Assembly: GCF_900635445.1 (NCBI RefSeq)
Contig: NZ_LR134117.1
Coordinates: 4,712,001-4,776,000, forward strand
DNA length: 64,000 nt
Reading direction: 5' to 3'
DNA from: Serratia odorifera
GTDB lineage: Bacteria > Pseudomonadota > Gammaproteobacteria > Enterobacterales > Enterobacteriaceae
Every line of letters starts with the position of its first letter. The first letter of the stretch is position 1. This document shows, in pieces, positions 1 through 8,123 of the stretch. Below the pieces are notes generated by a model, which saw nothing but the letters and a program-made list of their open reading frames with translations, was not told the origin of the DNA and made no database searches. The position numbers were made by a program, and so were the translations under genes.

Positions 1-993
1 CCAGCCCTCGTTAGCCAACCCCAGAGAGCCGGTAATGCGATAAACACCGGTTGAGATACGTTCAGCCTGTACGCCAGTCGCTTCATCATTGACGGCGACG
101 CTGCCGGCCAACGTAAATCCATCGAGATAATCAGCGGACATGTCTGCCGGTGAGCCAGACAACCGGGCGATCGGCGAGGCTTTTTTGATAAACCCGTTTC
201 CGTCCACTGTCGTGTTTCGCGAATTCCAGAGCGTGACTGACTGACGCCAGCCGCCGGTTAAATTCCCCGTCAGAATTTTAATGTTGCCAGAGTCCCAGCC
301 AGCACAGAAAAGCGCAAACGTATCCCCCGTGCGCCAGAACAGTGCTGGCGAGTTATCAGCAATGTCCCAGGGTGCCGGGATGGCCGCGTTATTGCGCATG
401 GCTATCAGCCCTGTCGTAGCACCGATGTTAACCAGCAACGTATCCTGACTGCTTGTTGCGAATGTTTTCGCCCCCGAAGATAACCCCAGGCCATAATCCC
501 CCTGCTTCACCACGCTATCCGCATCGGCTTTTTTATCCACCTCGGCCGACAAATCATCAACGGTCTTCTGTTCAGCTTTGAGATTTAATGCTGTGATGAA
601 ACTGTTCCATGTGGGGCCGGTGAACTCACTGCCATCTGGGAGGCGTATTGTCGCCTCACCGGGGGCGCTAAATATCTGCTGCCAGTTCTGTTTATCATAA
701 TTCATGCCGCGCAACGCCTTTGCCGTCTCTGCGGCAAGTTGTGCGGTGATTGCATTAAGCGTCTCACGCGGTACGGCGGACCACGCCGCGCCGGCTTGTG
801 TTGGGCCATCGTAGGCTTTAATCAGTGTGGCTTTGGTGGCACTGTCTACAGACTTGACCGGCAGCGTATAAGTGACACCACCGACCACGCTCACAATCAT
901 GTCACCGGCTTTCAACTCTTTATCGAATGCCGTGCCAGCGCCTGCGACTACCGCTGAATTATTCGTTAACGTTATCGTGCCTACTGGCATCAT
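1..993 (-). CDS. Tail fibre protein, N-terminal part (3' end beyond window)
   Basis: Open minus-strand frame of 331 codons reaching the window edge without a stop. It begins with two consecutive ATG codons at 993 and 990, preceded by AGGAG about six bases upstream. The first 100 residues (TITLTNNSAVVAGAGTAF, then alternating Thr/Gly/Val strands) resemble the N-terminal virion-attachment part of side tail fibres of siphoviruses; the later part is beta-rich with frequent Gly and Asn, as expected for a fibre shaft. It lies downstream of gpJ, the usual place for fibres. Receptor specificity would reside in the missing C-terminus. Confidence 0.75.
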   Translation of the reverse strand, partial: MMPVGTITLTNNSAVVAGAGTAFDKELKAGDMIVSVVGGVTYTLPVKSVDSATKATLIKAYDGPTQAGAAWSAVPRETLNAITAQLAAETAKALRGMNYDKQNWQQIFSAPGEATIRLPDGSEFTGPTWNSFITALNLKAEQKTVDDLSAEVDKKADADSVVKQGDYGLGLSSGAKTFATSSQDTLLVNIGATTGLIAMRNNAAIPAPWDIADNSPALFWRTGDTFALFCAGWDSGNIKILTGNLTGGWRQSVTLWNSRNTTVDGNGFIKKASPIARLSGSPADMSADYLDGFTLAGSVAVNDEATGVQAERISTGVYRITGSLGLANEGW

Positions 994-1012
994 ATGCTCC
1001 TGTTTTGGCAAT

Positions 1013-1035
1013 AAAAAACCTCGCAACGGCGAGGT
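1013..1035 (-). terminator. Rho-independent terminator before the tail fibre gene
   Basis: On the minus strand a 7-bp stem ACCTCGC/GCGAGGT with a 4-base loop is followed by a run of six T. It sits between the 323-residue gene and the tail fibre gene, so fibre expression would need read-through or Q-type antitermination. Confidence 0.7.
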
Positions 1036-1081
1036 TATAGAGAGGGTGAATAGAGCTGGCGCCTGCAAACTTTGTCGTTTA

Positions 1082-2053
1082 TCAACCGCCGCCAAAATGT
1101 TCTGGATACATATCGATATCGATGCAGTTAATAACGGAGCGGCAGCGGTAGTTCCCGTCAGCATAAACAGCATCTTCTCGCCAGTGCTCCGCCTCCCAAA
1201 TTCCGGACGTCGAATTATCAGCCGTTGACGATATGCCCCACGTTGACTTTCTCCAGCGAGCGCCGGAATACCAACCGGCCGTACCGGTAATGACTGGGGT
1301 AAATCCCACTCGATACGGCAGGCTGTGCGTGTAATCCCCGAATGTATCCGTGAGGATCAGCGGCGGTTGCGCATCAGAAATCGATATGCTGCCGGCCGGA
1401 TTAACAATCCTGATCCCATACCCGCCCACACGCGCCGCACCCACATTACGAAACGCCAATATCCGCACCCCGTTAGTGTCCCCCACAAAGCTCAGCGTGT
1501 TCTGATTGTACCGGGACATCCCACGGATACAGCTGAAGGTCTGCCCTGGCACAGTTGCACCAACAAAAATAATGTCGCTGGTCTGGATGCCGGGGATGTC
1601 AAAACTACCGATATTCCCGGCAATCACCGTTGCATACGAAAGAACCTGAATGGCACGCGTGGGTATCAGCAAGGGGCTAACCCCGTTCGGGTTAGATATC
1701 CTCAAGCCATAGGCATCCCCCGTAGCGGCAGGCAATGCGGTCACTATCACGCTGCACCACGGTAAACCGGTGGGCGTTTCGCTATCAGTTGTGTAGTTGA
1801 TGGGCTGCTCCAGCCACAAGCCATCGGCTGTAATGCTGACATCCCCTCCCCAGTCGAAGCGATCCGCCCCGGAATGAATGCCTATTTTTGCTGTGTTCGG
1901 GTTAAAGCCTGACCAGTCGATAGGGCAAAATAGGCGCGGGTTGAGCGGGTCGGGCCGTTCAGGCCTGCCAAAATATAACGCAGAACCGTAGGTGACCTGC
2001 GTTATATCAATCGGCTTCTTTCCTCCTGCGTTTAATCGGAAACCGTATGTCAT
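1082..2053 (-). CDS. Conserved phage protein of unknown function downstream of gpJ
   Basis: 323 residues, translationally coupled to gpJ by a 4-base ATGA overlap. No domain that I can name with confidence; it resembles a family of uncharacterised proteins (DUF6453-like, from memory) encoded directly after the tail tip protein in enterobacterial siphophages. The sequence is rich in Gly, Ile and Thr with predicted beta content and ends in a Gly tail. Position between tip and fibre suggests a tail-tip or fibre-connector role; this is inference from context only. Confidence 0.6.
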   Translation of the reverse strand: MTYGFRLNAGGKKPIDITQVTYGSALYFGRPERPDPLNPRLFCPIDWSGFNPNTAKIGIHSGADRFDWGGDVSITADGLWLEQPINYTTDSETPTGLPWCSVIVTALPAATGDAYGLRISNPNGVSPLLIPTRAIQVLSYATVIAGNIGSFDIPGIQTSDIIFVGATVPGQTFSCIRGMSRYNQNTLSFVGDTNGVRILAFRNVGAARVGGYGIRIVNPAGSISISDAQPPLILTDTFGDYTHSLPYRVGFTPVITGTAGWYSGARWRKSTWGISSTADNSTSGIWEAEHWREDAVYADGNYRCRSVINCIDIDMYPEHFGGG

Positions 2054-5000
2054 CCTAAATACCCCAGCGTTATTCTCTCTGTGCCAACGTCATCGAAAAT
2101 GCGTATCGCCAGATTATCTATTTTCATACGCCCCTGCCCACTGACCGAGCCATTGATCGAAATCCCGCCCGACTTATCAATGCGCCAGCCACGGGCATTA
2201 TCGGCATAATCATTGGACTGAATATAATTGCCGATTTTTGCGTTATCGATTGTGCCGTCTTTGATAAAAGCACTGTCAATAAATACCTGCCCATCAATAA
2301 CGGCAAACGGTGAGTATTGGTGATCCCCGCTACCGCTCATTAACACGAACTGATTGGCATTGAATCCTACGCGCGTCACCACCGGCTTTCCGGCCTCGGC
2401 AAGCACAGCGATCGACATGCCCGCATTGTAGAACACGCCATTCACCCGCACGCCGGCTTTCAACGTATGAATGGCTGTCGCGCCGTCGGCATCAACTGTT
2501 GCCGTCAGTTTGTCTTCCAAAACCGCAACCATATCGCCAATCTGTGCCTGCACCTGCGTAGACATTTCAGCCAGTGCATTATCGACCTGAGCGATTGTGG
2601 TTTTCACGACAAGAATATCAGCACGCACCTCACCGTATTGCGCCCACTGATGATCGACGGTTGCATTGTTGGCCAGCGCATTCTGAATAATGGCTTCAAT
2701 GTTGGTATCGATGTCACCCGTTAGGCGATCACCGTCCTTGTCCGTCAGGAAACCATCGCCTATCCCCTCAAGGTAATCCCCAGCATTCGCATTTGCCTGT
2801 CCCTGCACCCACTCAATCCAGTCGCCCTGGTTGCCGGTCTTGTCTTGCAGACGGGCACGGAACCAAAACACTTGTCCTGCTTTTAGCCCCGTCATTATGT
2901 AGCTGCGTTGCGGATAAGGGACATCAGCAAGCAATAAAGCATCCTGCCCATCTTGCGATATAGCGTATTGGATTTCGGTTTTCAGCGTGTCTTCTGCGCC
3001 GGCCGGGAATCCCCAATCAAGCTGAATGCCCCACAACAACGGCGAGGCAGTAAACCCGACAGGCTTCGGCGGCTTACCCTCCTTCCCTTTCAGTACGGTT
3101 TCCGGGGCGTTTGCCCATACGCTGGAAATCTCCGCCGCGTTAATGGCACGTACACGAGCCTGATATCGACCGGCATAAATCCCAGGCACCTCAAAGCCCT
3201 GCGTTGACGTTCTGGCCGCCGGTATCCAGTTGCCATTATCACGCCGCCACTCCGCCTCATAGGCAATGGCACTTTCTGCCGGCTCCCAGACAACACGCAG
3301 CGTGGTGATGGCGATCCCCTGATCCACCATTGAAAAACTGCTAATCGCAACGTTCTTTGGTGGCGGTTGTACGCCCGGTGGAATTATGGTTATCGGCCGA
3401 TCTTCGATACGTGCGCCCGTATCGATGCGCTCATATTTATTCGGATCATGTTCTATCGCGGTAATATCAAACGATACGCCATCTTCGTTTTCCGTTACGC
3501 TCGTGACGCGGAATAACTGAATGGCCAGGTCAGATGCATCGACTGCCCAGACACTTTCTGCCACCGGCACTTCACTGTATTCCGTGGTTACTGTTACCAC
3601 GCGGCCACTCACCGCCTGTATGGTACGAGCCTGAGATTTTCCAGATGGAAGGTTGACAATCAGCCGCTCTCCCACCGCTGCAGATGATCCCCTATCGAGC
3701 GTTATATTACGGCCTGATACTGAACTGATCCGCCCGCCAAGTGGCCGTCCGGCGAGTGCGTCATCCGCCACGCCGATTATGTAGCCCGGCAGGGGGATGT
3801 TGCCGTCCATGCCCACGGTAAAGTTGATCACCCGGTCCTTATCATTCGTCAGCAGCAACCACCGCCCACGGCGGATCGCTTCCGTCTCACGGGTGCAACC
3901 AATCGCTGTAATATCGGCCTGCTTGATGTTGTATCGGCGGATCAGCGAATTTTCAAAGACCGGCGCTACGGCATCCTGGTAACCGTTCGCTGGGTCAGCC
4001 CAACTGACCATCGCCACGCTGTAGTGCGTTTTTTCGCTGGCGCTTGAATCATTAAATTCGCCGTCTTTAACATTAGCTCGGGTGTAAGTATATTCCATAT
4101 CCCGTGGCATATCGGCCAGAGCATACATCTGGTTTTTTGCCCAGAATGTCATTCCGCGAAAAATGTTCGCAAAGTCACGTAATACCGTCCACGCTTCCTC
4201 TTGCGATTGAATATAGGCATCACACAGAAATCTCGGCTCTTTCCCGTCGCCGCCTCGACCGTCAGGCACAAGTTGATCGCAGTATTGTGCTATGGCGTAT
4301 AAGTCAAACTTTGTTATCACCAGGTTTTCAGACTTGATACGCTCACCGATACTATAGCGATCGTTGATTAGCAGATCGTAAAACACCCAGGCTGGGTTAT
4401 TCGTCCACGCCCATTTAAACGAACCATCCCACGTGCCAGAATAGGTTCGGTTGATGGGGTCATAGGTGGTTGGGATGCGCACGATCCCCATTTTTGGCTC
4501 ACACGAAACAGCAGGGATGTTCTGAAATTGCTTGGCATCAAACTGGACGAATAACAGCGCTGTTTCTGGGTAACGAAGCTTTACGTCAATCAGCTCGGTA
4601 ATTGACTCAATGACCATCTTATCAGCAACACGGTTACTTGTGCTGTTTGGTGTCAGACGACGGACGCGCACCTGCCAGCCCGTTGTGGCCTGCGGTAAGT
4701 CAATGCGGTGGCTGCGTTCATATTTTGTTGTTGTTTTACCGTCAATGGCCGTTGTCAGCATTTGCTGATACGTTCCCCCATCAGTGGAAACATCTACGGC
4801 ATATTCGATTCGGTAACCGACCACCTCTCCATTATCCAATTGCTGTTGCAACTGCTGCCACGAAAAACGCAGGCGAAACGCAGAGAGCTGTGTATTAGTT
4901 AGAGATCGCACCCACGGCTGTTGACTGGTTAACTCGGTACTAATGGAGATTTCATTCTCAACATCGGGCATTCCCTGGATATATTCTTGATCGGGTGTGC

Positions 5001-5226
5001 CAGGGCGAAATTCCCATTTTACGCCGGGGAAGTTTTCTGAACCGTCTGCTGCAATAATGGGTGTGCCATCGAGGAAAATGTTTGTGCCATCCAGCCCGCC
5101 TTCCCATTCCCCCTCACCCAGTGCCAGCAGGATTTTAGCGTAAGATGTGGATTGCAAGGAGTCCGGTGATTCGGTTGGTGTTGTGGTATTACTGCCTCCC
5201 CCTTTACTGCCGCTGATAACCGTCAT
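2050..5226 (-). CDS. J: Host specificity / tail tip protein J
   Basis: 1058 residues, close to lambda gpJ (1132). The N-terminus (GSKGGGS, then SYAKILLALGEGEWEGG) is the conserved start of gpJ-type tip attachment proteins. A fibronectin type III-like region follows around residues 630-800 (PPPKNVAISSFSMVDQ, WEPAESAIAYEAEWRRD). The last 250 residues contain a helical part and a DUF1983-like end (GVFYNAGMSIAVLA). gpJ forms the central tip that contacts the outer membrane receptor. Coupled to the downstream gene and separated from gpI by a terminator-like hairpin. Confidence 0.93.
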   Translation of the reverse strand: MTVISGSKGGGSNTTTPTESPDSLQSTSYAKILLALGEGEWEGGLDGTNIFLDGTPIIAADGSENFPGVKWEFRPGTPDQEYIQGMPDVENEISISTELTSQQPWVRSLTNTQLSAFRLRFSWQQLQQQLDNGEVVGYRIEYAVDVSTDGGTYQQMLTTAIDGKTTTKYERSHRIDLPQATTGWQVRVRRLTPNSTSNRVADKMVIESITELIDVKLRYPETALLFVQFDAKQFQNIPAVSCEPKMGIVRIPTTYDPINRTYSGTWDGSFKWAWTNNPAWVFYDLLINDRYSIGERIKSENLVITKFDLYAIAQYCDQLVPDGRGGDGKEPRFLCDAYIQSQEEAWTVLRDFANIFRGMTFWAKNQMYALADMPRDMEYTYTRANVKDGEFNDSSASEKTHYSVAMVSWADPANGYQDAVAPVFENSLIRRYNIKQADITAIGCTRETEAIRRGRWLLLTNDKDRVINFTVGMDGNIPLPGYIIGVADDALAGRPLGGRISSVSGRNITLDRGSSAAVGERLIVNLPSGKSQARTIQAVSGRVVTVTTEYSEVPVAESVWAVDASDLAIQLFRVTSVTENEDGVSFDITAIEHDPNKYERIDTGARIEDRPITIIPPGVQPPPKNVAISSFSMVDQGIAITTLRVVWEPAESAIAYEAEWRRDNGNWIPAARTSTQGFEVPGIYAGRYQARVRAINAAEISSVWANAPETVLKGKEGKPPKPVGFTASPLLWGIQLDWGFPAGAEDTLKTEIQYAISQDGQDALLLADVPYPQRSYIMTGLKAGQVFWFRARLQDKTGNQGDWIEWVQGQANANAGDYLEGIGDGFLTDKDGDRLTGDIDTNIEAIIQNALANNATVDHQWAQYGEVRADILVVKTTIAQVDNALAEMSTQVQAQIGDMVAVLEDKLTATVDADGATAIHTLKAGVRVNGVFYNAGMSIAVLAEAGKPVVTRVGFNANQFVLMSGSGDHQYSPFAVIDGQVFIDSAFIKDGTIDNAKIGNYIQSNDYADNARGWRIDKSGGISINGSVSGQGRMKIDNLAIRIFDDVGTERITLGYLG

Positions 5227-5242
5227 CGTTTTCTCCAGGCAT

Positions 5243-5265
5243 AAAAAAACCCGCTCAAGGCGGGT
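5243..5265 (-). terminator. Terminator-like hairpin between gpI and gpJ
   Basis: Minus strand: ACCCGCC/GGCGGGT-type stem with a short TTGA loop followed by seven T. It lies in the 57-base gap between tail genes I and J, so it would attenuate gpJ transcription unless Q-modified polymerase reads through. Confidence 0.7.
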
Positions 5266-5283
5266 CAGTTATCCAATATAAAA

Positions 5284-5886
5284 TTACTGCTGATCTTCTG
5301 CATAAATGCCGGCGGAGATGATTGCCCCTCCGATGCGGCGCTTCCCGTAACCAATCGGCACCGGGTTGCCCTGGGCTATCGTATTCACCGGGCCGCCAAA
5401 GGCGTAACTGGGCTTGTTGTCGGGGTCTTCTCTTCGGGCTAGCCCTCCCTGCATGGGAGACAGCATCTGCACAACGCCGCCGAGCATCATTGCGGCACCT
5501 GACATCATCATGCTTGATGCCAGCGGCGACGCCACACCACCTGACATATAAGTCATTACCGCCCCGGCGGCAACGAGCACAGCGCCCAAAATAGTTTGGA
5601 ACACCCCGGCTTTTTTACTGCCGATAATCATGGGGGCAATTCTAATATCATCACACCCACTGAATTTTATTTCATCAAAGCCGATATTCCGCTTACCTTT
5701 GAATACAGCGTAGGTTAACCCTCTTGCCTTCGAAGTTTGCAAAAAGCGCTCGAACCCTGGGATTGTCACAGACAATGCTTTAATGGCTTCTCTCGGTGTA
5801 TCGATGACAAGGCGATGAACGCGGCCAAATTTCGCCCCCAGCACGCCATAGAGACGCACTGTTCGGTATTGATTATTTAGATTCAT
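5284..5886 (-). CDS. I: Tail assembly protein I
   Basis: 200 residues, family length about 200-225. N-terminus TVRLYGVLGAKFGRVHRL is the typical lambda gpI start. A Gly/Ala/Met-rich hydrophobic stretch at about residues 95-145 (VLVAAGAVMTYMSGG, MMSGAAMMLGGVVQML) is the characteristic middle, and the end GNPVPIGYGKRRIGGAIISAGIYAED is conserved in the family. Needed for tail tip assembly but usually absent from virions. It sits between gpK and gpJ, separated from gpK by one small putative secreted-protein gene. Confidence 0.9.
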   Translation of the reverse strand: MNLNNQYRTVRLYGVLGAKFGRVHRLVIDTPREAIKALSVTIPGFERFLQTSKARGLTYAVFKGKRNIGFDEIKFSGCDDIRIAPMIIGSKKAGVFQTILGAVLVAAGAVMTYMSGGVASPLASSMMMSGAAMMLGGVVQMLSPMQGGLARREDPDNKPSYAFGGPVNTIAQGNPVPIGYGKRRIGGAIISAGIYAEDQQ

Positions 5887-5915
5887 AAAATCGCCCTAGT
5901 CAGGTTTAACGATAT

Positions 5916-6285
5916 TTATTTCCTATCATTAGATATCAGGAGCTTGCACTCCCTCTTGCTTAATTGGCCTCTAAAACCCGTTTCTAATTCAATCCTACAG
6001 TCATTTGCCAATTTCCTTATACTTAAAGCACCATACTTCCCCCCCCACAAATCAAGTAGTACCCTTACTTTATTATCAGAAGAACTTCCATATTTTTGCT
6101 GAACCTCCATCAAGGCAATTGACCAAGCCATTTGCTTCACATATGACCCAACAATAGGGTCATTATTTAATGGCTGGTCGTTTCTCAATATATTCATCTA
6201 AGCTTTCAGCGTTAGCTATGATAGGTGCAGTAGTTAGAGAAAATAAAAAAACACTCAGGTATTTAACATGTTTTATCTTCATCAT
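5916..6285 (-). CDS. Small putative secreted protein, reading frame broken near 6165
   Basis: Two pieces in different frames. An ATG pair at 6285/6282 with a good AAGGGA ribosome site opens a 40-codon frame whose start is a textbook Sec signal peptide (KIKHVKYLSVFLFSL, cleavage after ANA), then ESLDEYIEKRPAIK and stop at 6163. The second frame (5916-6197) continues NNDPIVGSYVKQMAWSIALM and a cysteine-containing C-terminus, but its own ATG at 6197 has no clear ribosome site. Removing one base in the AAATAATGA stretch joins them into a ~122-residue exported protein. Similar exported moron-type proteins occur between gpK and gpI in lambdoid phages. Function unknown. The break may be a sequencing error. 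Confidence 0.6.
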
Positions 6286-6306
6286 TATTCCCTTTTTATT
6301 AAGAAT

Positions 6307-7030
6307 TCATGATGATAGCAGATTACCTTTATAGCGTAGAGTCACAATCGTTCGTGCCAGCCAATAACCGCCATACGGCACACGCTGGCTCAGTTGGCCG
6401 TACATATGGTGGATCATGATGCCATCCCCCAGATAAACCGCCGCATGGTTTGGTTCGTCGGCGCGTACCTGCATAATGATTACGTCACCGATCTGAAGTT
6501 CTCCCGCCGATGTGATAAAACCAGCTTGTGCATAAATGCTTCATGTACAGGTTTTCACCCCGTTCCCACCAGCCATCAGATCGTTCAAAGTTTGGCAGTG
6601 TGATACCACGTTCGAGCTGGTACCAATCACGCACAATGGCGTAACAATCCCAAAACCCATGCACAAACGGCCGGCCCACCAACGGTTTGATCCCCTCTGT
6701 AGGCATTAGCTCTCTGATATCCCCCTCTGGCCAACTGGCGATAATCCACGGCAACTGTGACAGGTCACACTGTGCGATATCGAGCTGGCTGGGTTGAGTC
6801 GTGGCGTCGGGGTGACTGTGAACAATCGCGACAATATCGCCGATATCCTCTGCATCAGCGTAATCCTCCGGCGACAAACTGAATTGTTCCGTTGGCTCCG
6901 GTGACAGATTGCGGCACGGTACATAGCGCTGCCGGCGGCCATTCTGCACCACCAGCCCACAACACTCTCGCGGATACTCAGCCTGAGCATGCGCCAGAAC
7001 GGCTCTGATTATCTGTTTACGCATCATCAC
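6307..7030 (-). CDS. K: Tail assembly protein K (JAMM + NlpC/P60), one-base frameshift
   Basis: N-terminal JAB/MPN metalloprotease-like domain with the zinc motif HSHPDATTQPS...D (about residues 72-85), then an NlpC/P60 peptidase domain with catalytic Cys in FWDCYAIVRDWY. The apparent stop at 6485 follows a nonsense tail. The frame shifted by one base from 6536 downward reads YAQAGFITSAGELQIGDV, then PNHAAVYLGDG with the expected catalytic His, ending at 6307. One extra T in the run at 6534-6536 explains it; the span is 3n+1 long. Restored length about 240 residues equals lambda gpK. Overlaps gpL by four bases. Confidence 0.88.
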
Positions 7031-7779
7031 CTCTTCAGCAATGCGGAGCCAGGGAAACCGCCGAACGGCAACGGATTACCCTTGCCCCATCGCGGCTCAC
7101 ACCCAGTGGACAACAGGCCGGAACATTCATCCTTCGATGGATCATCTGTCGGGTTACCGTCCGCATCAAAATACGCGGTACCGGTATAACCACACGATGC
7201 ACCGCGATATTGCCCGCGCATACACCAAGTGCAAAGGCTGTGAATTTGCCGAGTCGGGATCATAAGTCCGTCAAGATCGGCCGGCGATGACAGCGCGAAC
7301 TCAATAACTTTGTTATTCCCGTTCAGCTTGCGGTCAATATACCAAACGTCGATATCTTCCTGAGACGGATCAGCCTCCGGGTTGCCTTCAGGAAAATTAC
7401 GGGCATCCAGGTAATGCGATAGGGTGTCGCGGATAGTAACCTTGGCCTTCGCCATGTTCTGGTAATACAAGCAAAGTGACGCGATCTTACCGTCGATGTT
7501 ACCGACTGACAGCGTAGGGCTTGGCGCGGAACCATCACTGTTGACTTCAAGACCTTCGATTTTAACCGGCCACGGCTTGTACTCCTGGCCTTGCCACCAG
7601 ATCGATTTCGCCAGAAGTTTTCCAGGGTCATCCCCTGCAGCTTCGATTTCATCTTCAGTATGGGGAATGGTGTGACTATGAAAATAAAGCTCAGGTCCAT
7701 TAAAACCAGAACCATCGACAACATACAGGCGCACTTTGCTCCCAGGCTCTAATTTCTGGTAATCGGCATGTAATGACAT
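7027..7779 (-). CDS. L: Minor tail protein L
   Basis: 250 residues; lambda gpL is 232. Conserved N-terminal half with beta-rich structure and C-terminal cysteine cluster (CTWCMRGQYRGASCGY, then DECSGLLSTGCEPRWG), which in the lambda family binds an iron-sulfur cluster at the tail tip. Four-base overlap with gpK and nine-base gap after gpM preserve the lambda M-L-K-I-J order. Confidence 0.92.
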   Translation of the reverse strand: MSLHADYQKLEPGSKVRLYVVDGSGFNGPELYFHSHTIPHTEDEIEAAGDDPGKLLAKSIWWQGQEYKPWPVKIEGLEVNSDGSAPSPTLSVGNIDGKIASLCLYYQNMAKAKVTIRDTLSHYLDARNFPEGNPEADPSQEDIDVWYIDRKLNGNNKVIEFALSSPADLDGLMIPTRQIHSLCTWCMRGQYRGASCGYTGTAYFDADGNPTDDPSKDECSGLLSTGCEPRWGKGNPLPFGGFPGSALLKR

Positions 7780-7787
7780 AAAATTTC

Positions 7788-8123
7788 CTACGGGTGGTAA
7801 GCGCGGGTGAATGTTACCGAAAGAGAGAAGTACGCCCCGCTGGCGGTGATGGTGAGTTTGCCAGCCTGATAGAGGCCAAGCTCAAAAATCGGGTTTCTCC
7901 ATTTGAATGACCGATAGCCCTTGTGCGAACGAAGAAACGCAATGATCGGTTGTATTTCCTCCCACGGCCCCACAAACGACAGCGGCCAGCTCTCTTTTTC
8001 ACTGTTAATACCATCACCGGTACTCTGCACGTATCCATCCCCGAACGGGGTTGACCTGACCTGCGGCTCAATATCTCCCGCCGTTCCAACCCGTGCGGGG
8101 AAATCAAACGTTTCTAATTTCAT
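7788..8123 (-). CDS. M: Minor tail protein M
   Basis: 111 residues, the same size as lambda gpM (109). Starts MKLETFDFPARVGTAG and contains the conserved SFKWRNP and SVTFTRAY elements of the family. Part of the distal tail tip. Starts inside the last codons of the tape measure gene (four-base overlap), so it is translationally coupled. Confidence 0.92.
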   Translation of the reverse strand: MKLETFDFPARVGTAGDIEPQVRSTPFGDGYVQSTGDGINSEKESWPLSFVGPWEEIQPIIAFLRSHKGYRSFKWRNPIFELGLYQAGKLTITASGAYFSLSVTFTRAYHP

